DNA from: Spirochaetaceae bacterium
GTDB taxonomy: Bacteria; Spirochaetota; Spirochaetia; Treponematales; Breznakiellaceae
NCBI GenBank assembly: GCA_031278215.1
Contig: JAITKV010000060.1
Location: forward strand, 1-64,000
Direction of reading: 5' to 3'
DNA: 64,000 nucleotides
Part shown: positions 25,149 to 33,096 of the stretch, piece after piece
How positions within the stretch are numbered: the stretch's first letter is position 1
Layout: the number at the start of each line of letters is the position of its first letter
Made by a program: the position numbers and the translations under genes
Notes under the pieces: generated by a model
What the model was told of the DNA's origin: nothing
What the model saw: the letters and a program-made list of their open reading frames with translations, nothing else
Databases searched by the model: none

Positions 25149-25439
25149 ATGTGCTGGTATTGCGGGGAACCCGTAAGGGAACCGGAACCCATAGGCCGGT
25201 CCGCCCGCTGTTCCTGCGGGAAGGATCTTCGTTGCTGCCGCGGCTGCCGGTTTTATCTGCCCGGTTCCCGGGGGGACTGTTCGGAGCCCGGGGCGGATCC
25301 GGTGTCCGATAAAGAGCGGGGAAATTTTTGCGACTGGTTTTCTCTGGATCCGCGTTTGCGTTCCGCTTCTCCGGGGGAACAGAAGGACCGTAGCGCCAAA
25401 GAAAAGGCCATAGCCGGCTTTAATAAGCTTTTTTCATAA
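25149..25439 (+). CDS. Small zinc-ribbon-like protein
   Basis: 96 residues containing CWYCGEPV, CSCGKDLRCCRGC, DCSEP and FCDWF, at least ten cysteines in all, enough for two zinc sites. The second half is charged and probably flexible. No function is assigned. TATAAT lies only 2 nt before the ATG (25141-25146), so that box cannot serve this start unless translation begins elsewhere. The stop is one base before the rsgA start. Confidence 0.7.
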   Translation: MCWYCGEPVREPEPIGRSARCSCGKDLRCCRGCRFYLPGSRGDCSEPGADPVSDKERGNFCDWFSLDPRLRSASPGEQKDRSAKEKAIAGFNKLFS

Positions 25440-25440
25440 G

Positions 25441-26397
25441 ATGGACGGCGTTAGGGCTTTGGTGGTACGGGGGTCCCGAAATATTTTTACGGTCCGCGGG
25501 GAAACCGGCGCCGCGGACGGCGCGGAGATGGAATGCAGAATCAAGGGTAAGATCCTTAAAGAGATAGAGGGTTACTATAACCCCCTGGCGCCGGGGGACC
25601 GGGTCAGGGTGGACACGGATCCCCTTCAGCCCCGGCGGGGCCGGATCCTGGGGGTGGAAAAACGCCGTAACTTCCTTACCCGGTTTAATCAGAAGGGTCA
25701 AAGGCCCCAGATCCTGGGGGCAAATCTGGATACGGTGTTTTGCGTTACCAGCCCCCTTTCCCCTCCCTTTAGGCCCCGGTTCCTCGACCGTCTTCTTGTG
25801 CAGGCCGAGATTGCCCGTATCAAGGCGGTGATTATCTGCAATAAATACGATCTGTACCGGGGGGAAGATCCGGACACGGAAGAACGGCTTGAAGATTTTT
25901 GCCGCATAGGCTACGAGGTGTTACGGGTTTCGGCAAAGACGGGCCTGGGCGTGGATCGACTGCGGCTTTTAGGAATGGGTAAAACTTCGATTCTGCTGGG
26001 ACAGTCCGGGGTGGGGAAATCCAGCTTGATTAACGCGCTGAACCCCCCGGTTCATGCAAAGACCGGCGCGCTGAACGAAAAGTACGACCGGGGAAGCCAC
26101 ACCACAAGCCTTTCACAGCTTATAGAACTGCCCGCCCCTGCGGGGGCCCTAAGCCCCACGTACATTATCGACACCCCCGGAATTCGCCGGATGGTTCCCG
26201 ACGGAATTAAGGCGGAGGAATTGGTACTGTATATGAAGGAATTCGCGGGGCTTGCGGGTCTTTGTACCTACGGCCTTTCCTGCTCCCACCGCAGCGAACC
26301 GGGGTGTAAAATCATGGAAGCGGTGGCCGCGGGAAAAATTCACGAAGGCCGGTACGAAAGTTTTTTAAGGATCTCCGATGAACTTGCCGCATTGTGA
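25441..26397 (+). CDS. rsgA: Ribosome small-subunit-dependent GTPase A
   Basis: 318 residues. An OB-fold N-terminus (about 1-70) is followed by a circularly permuted GTPase: G4 (IICNKYDLY) comes before G1 (GQSGVGKSSLIN) and G3 (IDTPGIRRM). The C-terminal zinc knuckle is CTYGLSCSHRSEPGCKI. RsgA checks late 30S ribosome assembly by GTP hydrolysis on the subunit. All motifs are intact. It overlaps mutS2 by 20 nt. Confidence 0.95.
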   Translation: MDGVRALVVRGSRNIFTVRGETGAADGAEMECRIKGKILKEIEGYYNPLAPGDRVRVDTDPLQPRRGRILGVEKRRNFLTRFNQKGQRPQILGANLDTVFCVTSPLSPPFRPRFLDRLLVQAEIARIKAVIICNKYDLYRGEDPDTEERLEDFCRIGYEVLRVSAKTGLGVDRLRLLGMGKTSILLGQSGVGKSSLINALNPPVHAKTGALNEKYDRGSHTTSLSQLIELPAPAGALSPTYIIDTPGIRRMVPDGIKAEELVLYMKEFAGLAGLCTYGLSCSHRSEPGCKIMEAVAAGKIHEGRYESFLRISDELAAL

Positions 26398-28870
26398 AAA
26401 AGCTATGGCCCTTCTGGAATTCGACCGCATTAAGGAGGCCGCCGCTGCCTGCGCCGTCAGCGCCGAGGCCGCGGCGCTGATTCGGGAAGAGGCCCCCCTC
26501 TTTGACCGGGAAGAAATCAAGAGCCGGAAGGAACAGGTTCTTTCGTTCTGTACGCTGCTTGAACAGTCAGGGGATCAGGGCCCCGTGGAATTGCCTGACA
26601 TTGCGGCCCTGTTCGCCCCCCTGGCGGTGGAAGGGTCTATGCTGGGGCCGGAAGAAAATTTAGCCCTGGGAATTTTTATCGAAGGGGGGGAGGGTCTGCG
26701 GCGGCTGATCCTGGACGGCCAGGGGGCGGGGGAAAGGCTTCGGGAAAGGGCCGGGGCCGCGCCGGACTGTTCCTTCCTGGCCCGGGAAATATTCCGCGTT
26801 ATTGACCGGGACGCCAGGGTTCGGGATCTGCCGGCCCTTAAGCAGATCCGGACCCGGATCCAGGGCTTAACAAAGGAACTGGAACAGGTCGCTTCCGCTT
26901 ACGGCGCCGGAGAAAACACCCGGCACATGCTTCAGTCGCCTCTTCCTTCCCAGCGGGACGGCAGGACGGTGCTGGCGGTAAAGGCTAATTTCCGGGGGCG
27001 GATCCGGGGGATAATTCACGAGGCGTCCTCCACCGGTCAAACGATCTTTGTGGAGCCGGAAGAGGCGGTAAGATTAAACAACCGGATCCTTATGGAAAAG
27101 GCTAATCTTGAAGCGGAGATACGGCGGATCCTTCGGGACTTAACCGGGCGCATTGCCCGGAACCGGGAGGACCTTAAAGAGTTTCACCGGATCATTGTGG
27201 ACCTTGAAAGCCTTCGGGCCCGGGCCCGGTTTTCCCGGGAAACCGGCGCCTGCTTTGCCCTGGATACGGGGGCCCTGGCCTTACAACAGGCCCGCCATCC
27301 CCTGCTGGGAAGGGGCGCGGTTCCCATTGACTTGGTTATGGCGCCCCGGACCAATATGGTGATCATCACCGGCCCCAATACGGGGGGAAAGACGGTTGCT
27401 TTAAAAACCCTGGGGATCTTTGCGCTGATGAACCAGACGGGTCTGGCCGTTCCCGCGGCGGCCGCGGAGCTTCCGGTTTTTGACGGGATCTACGCCGACA
27501 TAGGGGACGAGCAGTCCCTTAGCCAGTCCCTTTCAACTTTTTCCGCCCACATGACCAATATTGCGGGGATCATTGAAAATGCCACGGACCGCTCTCTGGT
27601 GCTGCTGGATGAACTGGGAGCGGGGACGGATCCTGAAGAGGGCAGCGCCATTGCCATGGCGATTCTGGATCACTTTATTGAAAAAAAAAGCACCGTGATC
27701 CTTACAACCCACCACGGGCTCCTGAAAAACTACGGCTACAGCCGTCAGGGGGTGGAAAACGCGTCGGTAGAATTTGACCGCCGGACCCTGTCCCCCACGT
27801 ACCGGATCATCATGGGGATCCCCGGAGAAAGCAGGGCGGTGGATATTGCCGCCCGGAACGGACTGCCCCCGGCCCTGGTGGATTCCGCCAGGGCCTACCT
27901 TGCAGGGGAACGTTCCGACATTTCCGCGCTGATCAGGGGGCTTAAAGAAAAGCACCGGGAACTGGACGAGGCCGCCCGGTCGGTCCGGGAAAAAGAAACC
28001 CGGATCCGGGAAGACCGGCGGCGGACGGATTTAAAAGAACTTACCCTGCGGCAGAAAGAATACCTTTTAAAAAAAGAAGGGGCCCGGGAATTCCGGCGGC
28101 TCCTTCTGGAAAGCCGGAAAACCCTTGAAAACCTGGTTCGGGAAATCAGGGAAGGGGAGCTTACCAGGGATAAAAATCTGCGGGTAAAAGAATTTATCCG
28201 GGAACTGGAAGCCGGTTCTGCGGCCATGGATGCGGCCCTGGCCGTAGAAGAAAAAAACTTACGCGCCCTGGCCGCGGAGGGGGAAGCCCCCTTCGGAACA
28301 GCCGCGGGGGCCGGAACGGGGGCCAAAGCCCGGGCGTCCGCCGGGACGGGGGCCATAGGCCCCGGCACGGAAGTCCTCGCGGGCCCTTCCCGGCGGCGGG
28401 GTACGGTGATCCGCGGGGGCCGGAAAAGCAGGGCCGGTTCCGCCGCTTCCCCGCAAGGCGGGGCGGGCCCGGGGGAACCGGCGTGGATTGTAGAGATTGG
28501 CTCGGTACGGATGAGCTTTCCCGAAGAAGATCTGGTTCCGGTGCAGGGGCCTTTGGATTCCGGCGTTTCTGCCCGGAATTCCCCGGGCTGGTCCGCGGAA
28601 CTTGCCCCGGATCAGGACAGGGCGGCCAAACCGGAGTTAAGTCTTTTAGGCATGAAGCTTGAAGAGGCGCTGGAAGCCCTGCGCCGCCAGATGGATGCGG
28701 CGATCCTGGCGGGGCTGCGGGAATTTTCGGTGATCCACGGCAAGGGGGACGGGATACTGCAAAGGGGGGTGCAAAATTATCTAAAAAAGGATCCGGCGGT
28801 GGCGGATTACTATTTTTCCCGGCCCGAGTTCGGAGGTTTTGGCAGAACCGAGGTGGTGCTAAAGGGCTAA
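26378..28870 (+). CDS. mutS2: Endonuclease MutS2
   Basis: 830 residues. The N-terminal ALLEFDRIKEAAAA is typical. The MutS-type ATPase has Walker A GPNTGGKTVALKTL and Walker B VLLDELGAGTDPEEGSA. A long coiled coil (about 520-640) follows, then an Ala/Gly-rich linker and a C-terminal Smr nuclease domain (about 755-830) with LSLLGMKLEEALEALRR and the HGKGDG loop. MutS2 acts on branched DNA or on collided ribosomes rather than in mismatch repair. The overlap with rsgA fits a link to ribosome quality control. An ATG at 26405 is an alternative start. Confidence 0.95.
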   Translation: MNLPHCEKAMALLEFDRIKEAAAACAVSAEAAALIREEAPLFDREEIKSRKEQVLSFCTLLEQSGDQGPVELPDIAALFAPLAVEGSMLGPEENLALGIFIEGGEGLRRLILDGQGAGERLRERAGAAPDCSFLAREIFRVIDRDARVRDLPALKQIRTRIQGLTKELEQVASAYGAGENTRHMLQSPLPSQRDGRTVLAVKANFRGRIRGIIHEASSTGQTIFVEPEEAVRLNNRILMEKANLEAEIRRILRDLTGRIARNREDLKEFHRIIVDLESLRARARFSRETGACFALDTGALALQQARHPLLGRGAVPIDLVMAPRTNMVIITGPNTGGKTVALKTLGIFALMNQTGLAVPAAAAELPVFDGIYADIGDEQSLSQSLSTFSAHMTNIAGIIENATDRSLVLLDELGAGTDPEEGSAIAMAILDHFIEKKSTVILTTHHGLLKNYGYSRQGVENASVEFDRRTLSPTYRIIMGIPGESRAVDIAARNGLPPALVDSARAYLAGERSDISALIRGLKEKHRELDEAARSVREKETRIREDRRRTDLKELTLRQKEYLLKKEGAREFRRLLLESRKTLENLVREIREGELTRDKNLRVKEFIRELEAGSAAMDAALAVEEKNLRALAAEGEAPFGTAAGAGTGAKARASAGTGAIGPGTEVLAGPSRRRGTVIRGGRKSRAGSAASPQGGAGPGEPAWIVEIGSVRMSFPEEDLVPVQGPLDSGVSARNSPGWSAELAPDQDRAAKPELSLLGMKLEEALEALRRQMDAAILAGLREFSVIHGKGDGILQRGVQNYLKKDPAVADYYFSRPEFGGFGRTEVVLKG

Positions 28871-28906
28871 GGAAACGCTGCGTGGCCTTATGTAATCAGC
28901 GTTTCC
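28871..28906 (+). terminator. Hairpin after mutS2
   Basis: GGAAACGCTG and CAGCGTTTCC form a perfect 10-bp stem around a 16-nt loop, directly after the stop. A second inverted repeat, AAAGGG/CCCTTT, follows at 28915-28931. Neither ends in a T run, so the role as terminator is tentative. Confidence 0.45.
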
Positions 28907-28947
28907 CTTGTACAAAAGGGGCGGCCCCTTTATTCGCAGTGGGGTCT

Positions 28948-28980
28948 AATACCCAAGAACCCGCTTGCGCGGGGGCGCCT
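28948..28980. repeat. Interspersed hairpin repeat, copy 2
   Basis: It carries the same 28-base core as at 1499-1526, again between genes. It lies about 70 nt before the MATE gene start. Confidence 0.7.
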
Positions 28981-29048
28981 TGGGGCGGTTAGGTTCATTT
29001 TTACGGTCCCTATATCTAAAGGGGCAATCTATACTATACTTTGTCTAT

Positions 29049-30491
29049 ATGTCAGTTACAGCACAGCCTAACGCCGCAAACCGGCTGGGAACAGATCCGG
29101 TGGGCCGGCTTTTACTTCAGTTTTCTATTCCCGCGATTACCGGAATGATCGTTAACGCCCTGTACAATCTGGTAGACCGGGTCTGGGTTGGCCGGGGGGT
29201 GAACGCCGCCGCCCTGGGGGGGCTTTCCCTGGTACTGCCCTTGATGACGATCAGCATGGCCTTTTCCATGCTCTTCGGCATCGGCGCCGCCAACTTAATC
29301 TCCATGCGTCTGGGCCAGGGCCGCAAGGCCGAGGCCCAGAATGCCCTGAACCACTGTTTTTTTCTTTTGACCGGCGCGGGGATTTTTCTGATGATCCTGG
29401 AACTTATCTGGCTGGATCCGATCCTGCTGCGCATGGGGGCGGAGGCAGGAAGCGCCGCGCTGGGCTACGCCCGCAACTATTACCGGATTATCCTCTACGG
29501 CCAGGTTTTTCTTATGGTGGGTTTTGGTTTTTCCCACTGTACCCGGGCCCAGGGTTTTCCCACCATTACCATGCTAAGCATGTTTATCGGCGCGGGGCTA
29601 AACATGATTCTGGATCCGATTTTTATTTTTTGCTTTAAACTGGGGGTAGAGGGGGCCGCCTGGGCTACCATTATTTCTCAGTTTGCCGCGATGGCATGGA
29701 TCCTGTCTTTTAATTTTAGCAAGAAGGCGGTTATCAGGCTGACTTTTTTTTCTTCCTTCAAAGCCCTGCGGAATTTTCGCCCTTCGGCAAAAATTGTTCT
29801 GGATATTATGAGCTTCGGGTCTTCCCAGTTTTTGCTTCAATTTGCCATGTCCATGGTGCAGCTTCTTTTTAACATGAGTCTGGGCTGGTACGGCGCCGGC
29901 GCGCTGGGGGAAAACGGGGGGGACATCGCCCTGGCGGGGCTTAACATCAACCTGTCCGTAACAATGCTGATCCTGATGCCGATATTCGGGATCAACCAGG
30001 GCGCCCAGCCCATCCTGGGCTTTAACTACGGGGCAAAGCAGTATGGCCGGGTCCGAAAGGCATTTTTGCTGGCCATTGCGGGGGCCACGGCGATTTGTGT
30101 GGCGGGGTTTATTCTGGGAGAACTGTTTCCCCATTTTCTGGTAAGCTTTTTTACCCCCCCCGAGGGAGATTCCGTTCTGCTTGCCTTTGCCCCCGTGGCC
30201 ATGCGGATAATCATGATTGCCCTTCCGGTAAACGGCTTTACCATAGTGGCCACTAATTTTTTTGTGGTAACCGGAAGGCCCAGGACGTCGATCTTTCTTT
30301 CCATGCTGCGCCAGTGTCTTGTGCTTATTCCCTGCCTTCTTATCTTTGGAAAACTCTGGGGCCTCTGGGGGGTGGTGGCCGCGACCCCCGTGGCGGACGC
30401 CGCGGCTTTTATTTGTACCGGAACGATGATACTGATGGAACTGCGAAAACTTAAGGCGGATCACGATCGCCGCAACGGAGGGCACAGGTAG
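29049..30491 (+). CDS. MATE-family multidrug efflux transporter
   Basis: 480 residues from ATG 29049, which begins MSVTAQPNAANRLG. About twelve membrane segments are visible in two similar halves, the first beginning LLLQFSIPAITGMIVNALYN and RVWVGRGVNAAALGGLSL and the second SFGSSQFLLQFAMSMVQLLF. This is the NorM/DinF superfamily, which exports cationic drugs or metabolites in exchange for Na+ or H+. Two TATACT boxes (29030-29035, 29035-29040) lie just before the ATG. The frame is open upstream to 28965, but that part runs through the intergenic repeat and is rejected. Confidence 0.93.
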   Translation: MSVTAQPNAANRLGTDPVGRLLLQFSIPAITGMIVNALYNLVDRVWVGRGVNAAALGGLSLVLPLMTISMAFSMLFGIGAANLISMRLGQGRKAEAQNALNHCFFLLTGAGIFLMILELIWLDPILLRMGAEAGSAALGYARNYYRIILYGQVFLMVGFGFSHCTRAQGFPTITMLSMFIGAGLNMILDPIFIFCFKLGVEGAAWATIISQFAAMAWILSFNFSKKAVIRLTFFSSFKALRNFRPSAKIVLDIMSFGSSQFLLQFAMSMVQLLFNMSLGWYGAGALGENGGDIALAGLNINLSVTMLILMPIFGINQGAQPILGFNYGAKQYGRVRKAFLLAIAGATAICVAGFILGELFPHFLVSFFTPPEGDSVLLAFAPVAMRIIMIALPVNGFTIVATNFFVVTGRPRTSIFLSMLRQCLVLIPCLLIFGKLWGLWGVVAATPVADAAAFICTGTMILMELRKLKADHDRRNGGHR

Positions 30492-30494
30492 AAT

Positions 30495-32099
30495 ATGGGC
30501 CGGATAACCTTATGGGTCTGTCTTTTTTTGATCCTCCCCGGCGGACCGGGTTTTGCCGACACCTACGCCGAAGTAGAAGGGTCGGGGCTTTTTATTGGCA
30601 GCGATCCGCCGGGGGCCAGGGTTTTTATCAACGGCATAGAACGGGGCCTTACCCCCTTTTCCGTCCAGTCCATGCAGAACGGGGAATACAGTATCCGGCT
30701 TAGTAAGGACGGCTATGTGGACCGCCGCTTTAGGGTGGTGATCCGCAAACAAAGCCGGGTTGAAGTTTCGGTAAGCCTGGAGGTATCCCGGGGGCAGGTG
30801 CTGGTAGAAATACGCAGGGATCCCGCCGCGCCCCCCTTTCTGGCCCTGTCTCCCCGGATCCTGGTGGACGGCGTGGGGGTCGTCGCTGAAGGCGCCGTAT
30901 CCGGAACGGAGCAGAGCCTTAGCCTGCCCGTAGGATGGAGGACCCTTACCGTGGAAGCCTTTGGCTGGGAGCGGATCGGCAAGAGTATCTATATCAGGGA
31001 AGACCTGGTCCAAAGACTCGAATTCGTGCTTAAACCCGCGGTATTTACCCTGGACAGCCCGGCGCTCAAGAAAAACCGCGTTAACCCGGGAAATCCGGGG
31101 AAGCTGGGGATCGTGGAATTGAATTTTACCGTTACCGGTCCCGGCCGGGGAACCCTGGAAGTAGCGGACTCCGGCGGAACGGTGGTATATACCCAGGCCC
31201 TGGGCCCCTTTACCGCCAGGGGGCAGCAGGCCCTGTGGAACGGCCGGGACGCTTACGCCGCCCGGGTTCCCGACGGAGAGTACCGGATCCATCTGATCGT
31301 CTGGGGGGAGGAAGGCGAAGACCGGCAGACCGCGGAACTGCCGGTACAGATCGATTCGTTTTTAGAGCTGCGGCCCCTAAGCCTGGGCGCCGGTTCGCCG
31401 GGCCTGCTGTGGGCTTCCGTTCCGGAACTGCTGCCGGTTTCTTCGTTTCAAATCAACGGAAGCATCCTGGGGGGCAAACCCCTGGGCCAGGAAACCTGGG
31501 AAGGCGTATTCTTTACCGGAGGCTTTCGTGTTTCTTTTACCGATACGCTGGGGGGGGCCTTTGTCTTTAATCTGGATCCTGAATTTTCAGGCGGCCTCAA
31601 GGGGGGGGTGGGGGCGTCGCTTAGATGGGTTTTTAAACCCCCGCGGCGGAGGGCTTCGTTTTTCGAAGACGCCGGCGCGGCGGTGGAACTGTCCTACGGC
31701 TGGGCCCAGTCCGGACCTTATACGGCCTTTGGCATGGGAACCGGCGCGGCCCTCCGCCTTCCCGTTTCGTACCGGGTTTTGGATCTTCCGGTCCTTGATC
31801 TGTTCCTTAGCCCCCGGTTCCTGTGGGCCGGGGATCGGGGATATCCCGACAGCATCGCCCCCCGGCTGGGGGCGGAGGGGGGAATCTACCTGGCCCGGGG
31901 AATTTTTGCCGGCGGCCTTTCTTTGCGCTGGGACTACGCCCTTCCGGGGGCCGAAAACCCGGGACCGGGCCCCCTGGTGTCCGCCGTGGAGCTTAAATTT
32001 TTTCCCTCCCACCAGGTCCTGTCCGTGCTGGGAGGATTCTGGTTTTGGAACGGAGAAAGGGGGGCTTTCTTTGGGCTGGGAATAGATTACATATACTAA
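30495..32099 (+). CDS. Exported PEGA-domain protein
   Basis: 534 residues. A signal peptide (about 1-22, ending GFAD) leads to a PEGA domain (GSDPPGARVFINGIERGLTP, about 34-100) and further beta-rich repeats. A FlgD-Ig-like segment follows near LWNGRDAYAARVPDGEYRIH. The last third looks like beta strands and ends in GLGIDYIY, an aromatic terminus typical of outer-membrane barrels. So it may combine periplasmic PEGA/Ig domains with a C-terminal barrel. PEGA domains occur in S-layer or cell-wall proteins. The start is 4 nt after the MATE stop, so the genes share a transcript. Confidence 0.78.
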   Translation: MGRITLWVCLFLILPGGPGFADTYAEVEGSGLFIGSDPPGARVFINGIERGLTPFSVQSMQNGEYSIRLSKDGYVDRRFRVVIRKQSRVEVSVSLEVSRGQVLVEIRRDPAAPPFLALSPRILVDGVGVVAEGAVSGTEQSLSLPVGWRTLTVEAFGWERIGKSIYIREDLVQRLEFVLKPAVFTLDSPALKKNRVNPGNPGKLGIVELNFTVTGPGRGTLEVADSGGTVVYTQALGPFTARGQQALWNGRDAYAARVPDGEYRIHLIVWGEEGEDRQTAELPVQIDSFLELRPLSLGAGSPGLLWASVPELLPVSSFQINGSILGGKPLGQETWEGVFFTGGFRVSFTDTLGGAFVFNLDPEFSGGLKGGVGASLRWVFKPPRRRASFFEDAGAAVELSYGWAQSGPYTAFGMGTGAALRLPVSYRVLDLPVLDLFLSPRFLWAGDRGYPDSIAPRLGAEGGIYLARGIFAGGLSLRWDYALPGAENPGPGPLVSAVELKFFPSHQVLSVLGGFWFWNGERGAFFGLGIDYIY

Positions 32100-32106
32100 G
32101 CGCTCC

Positions 32107-32135
32107 TTGACAGGACGGGGGGAGGGGTTTAGTAT
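32107..32135 (+). promoter_or_regulatory. Promoter of the binding protein/transporter cassette
   Basis: TTGACA (32107-32112), a 17-nt spacer and TAGTAT (32130-32135). The -35 box begins 8 nt after the PEGA stop. The predicted start near 32142 leaves about 13 nt before ATG 32155. Confidence 0.7.
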
Positions 32136-32154
32136 GACCCCATTGGTTTGTCCT

Positions 32155-33096
32155 ATGAAACGAAGTGTTTGGCGCCTTGTTTTTATCGCCCTTGCCTTTG
32201 TATCCTGCGGCAAGGGGGCCGAAATAGAACCCTGGGCGGAAACGGGGGTCCCTACTCCCCTGGAAACGGTGGAACGCCTGGGGACCCTGAATAAAGAGGC
32301 CGCGGCGGTTCCCCTGACAGATTTTGCCGACTACCCGGCAGAAATACAGAAGATCCTCCGGCGGGGCAGCATTATTTTTGGCATGACCGCGGCGGACCAA
32401 AAGCCGTTTTTTTACACCGATGAAAAAACGGGGACGCTTATCGGCCTTGATGTGGAGATAGGCTGCGAAATCGCCAACCAGCTGGGGGTACAGGCGGTTT
32501 TTAACCGCGACGCGGCCAGCTTTGACGGCGTTGTGTTGAACGTGGTAAATAAGAATGTCGATGTGGCCCTGAGCAAATTAAGCCGCACGCCGCGGCGCGG
32601 CGCGCTGGTGCGGTTTACCGCGCCCTACATCACTTTTCGCCAGGCTCTTTTAATAAACCGGCTGGAACTGGCCAAGGTTAGTTCCGAAGAAAACCTGCCC
32701 CTCTACATGAAGCAGTTTCGGGGCGGTCTGGCTATTATCAAAAATTCCTCCTATGTGGGCTACGCGGAAAGCAATTTTCCCCTGGCCCTTAAAAAGACCT
32801 ACGACACATGGCCGGAATGCATCGACGCGCTTTTTGCGGGGGAAGTGCTTGCCGCATACCGGGACGAAGGGGAAATCCTTATCATTAACGAAACCCGCAA
32901 GGATTCAGGCATCATGATGAAGCCGGTCTTTATTAACGACAAGCAGGATCCCATAGCCATGGCGGTGTCCCACGACGCCCCCCATTTGCAGGAATGGCTT
33001 AACACCTTTCTGGAAGATTATATTCTGCAGCACGGCAGCGAGCTTACGCCGGCCCGGCTGATAAAACGGCATTATGCTCCGGACGGCGCCAAATGA
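32155..33096 (+). CDS. Solute-binding lipoprotein, SBP_bac_3 type
   Basis: 313 residues. ATG 32155 begins a lipoprotein signal with lipobox FVSC, so the mature protein is lipid-anchored in the periplasm. The fold is that of amino-acid-binding proteins: IIFGMTAADQKPFFYTDEKT, LIGLDVEIGCEIANQLGV, then VDVALSKLSRTPRRGALV and FTAPYITFRQALLINR. Asp and Arg in these motifs normally grip the alpha-amino and carboxyl groups of an amino acid. There is no ABC permease or ATPase beside it. The next gene, overlapping by ATGA, encodes an SDF carrier. The longer frame from 32107 starts inside the -35 box and is rejected. Confidence 0.9.
   Translation: MKRSVWRLVFIALAFVSCGKGAEIEPWAETGVPTPLETVERLGTLNKEAAAVPLTDFADYPAEIQKILRRGSIIFGMTAADQKPFFYTDEKTGTLIGLDVEIGCEIANQLGVQAVFNRDAASFDGVVLNVVNKNVDVALSKLSRTPRRGALVRFTAPYITFRQALLINRLELAKVSSEENLPLYMKQFRGGLAIIKNSSYVGYAESNFPLALKKTYDTWPECIDALFAGEVLAAYRDEGEILIINETRKDSGIMMKPVFINDKQDPIAMAVSHDAPHLQEWLNTFLEDYILQHGSELTPARLIKRHYAPDGAK

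Noticed and set aside
28965-29048. N-terminal extension of the MATE transporter
   Set aside because: It is translated from the intergenic repeat and promoter region; ATG 29049 gives the normal family N-terminus.
30510-31292. Long minus-strand ORF opposite the PEGA gene
   Set aside because: Typical GC-rich shadow frame with no family motifs; the plus strand has a signal peptide and a PEGA domain.
32107-32154. Upstream TTG start for the solute-binding lipoprotein
   Set aside because: The TTG is the first part of a TTGACA -35 box; the lipoprotein signal begins only at ATG 32155.
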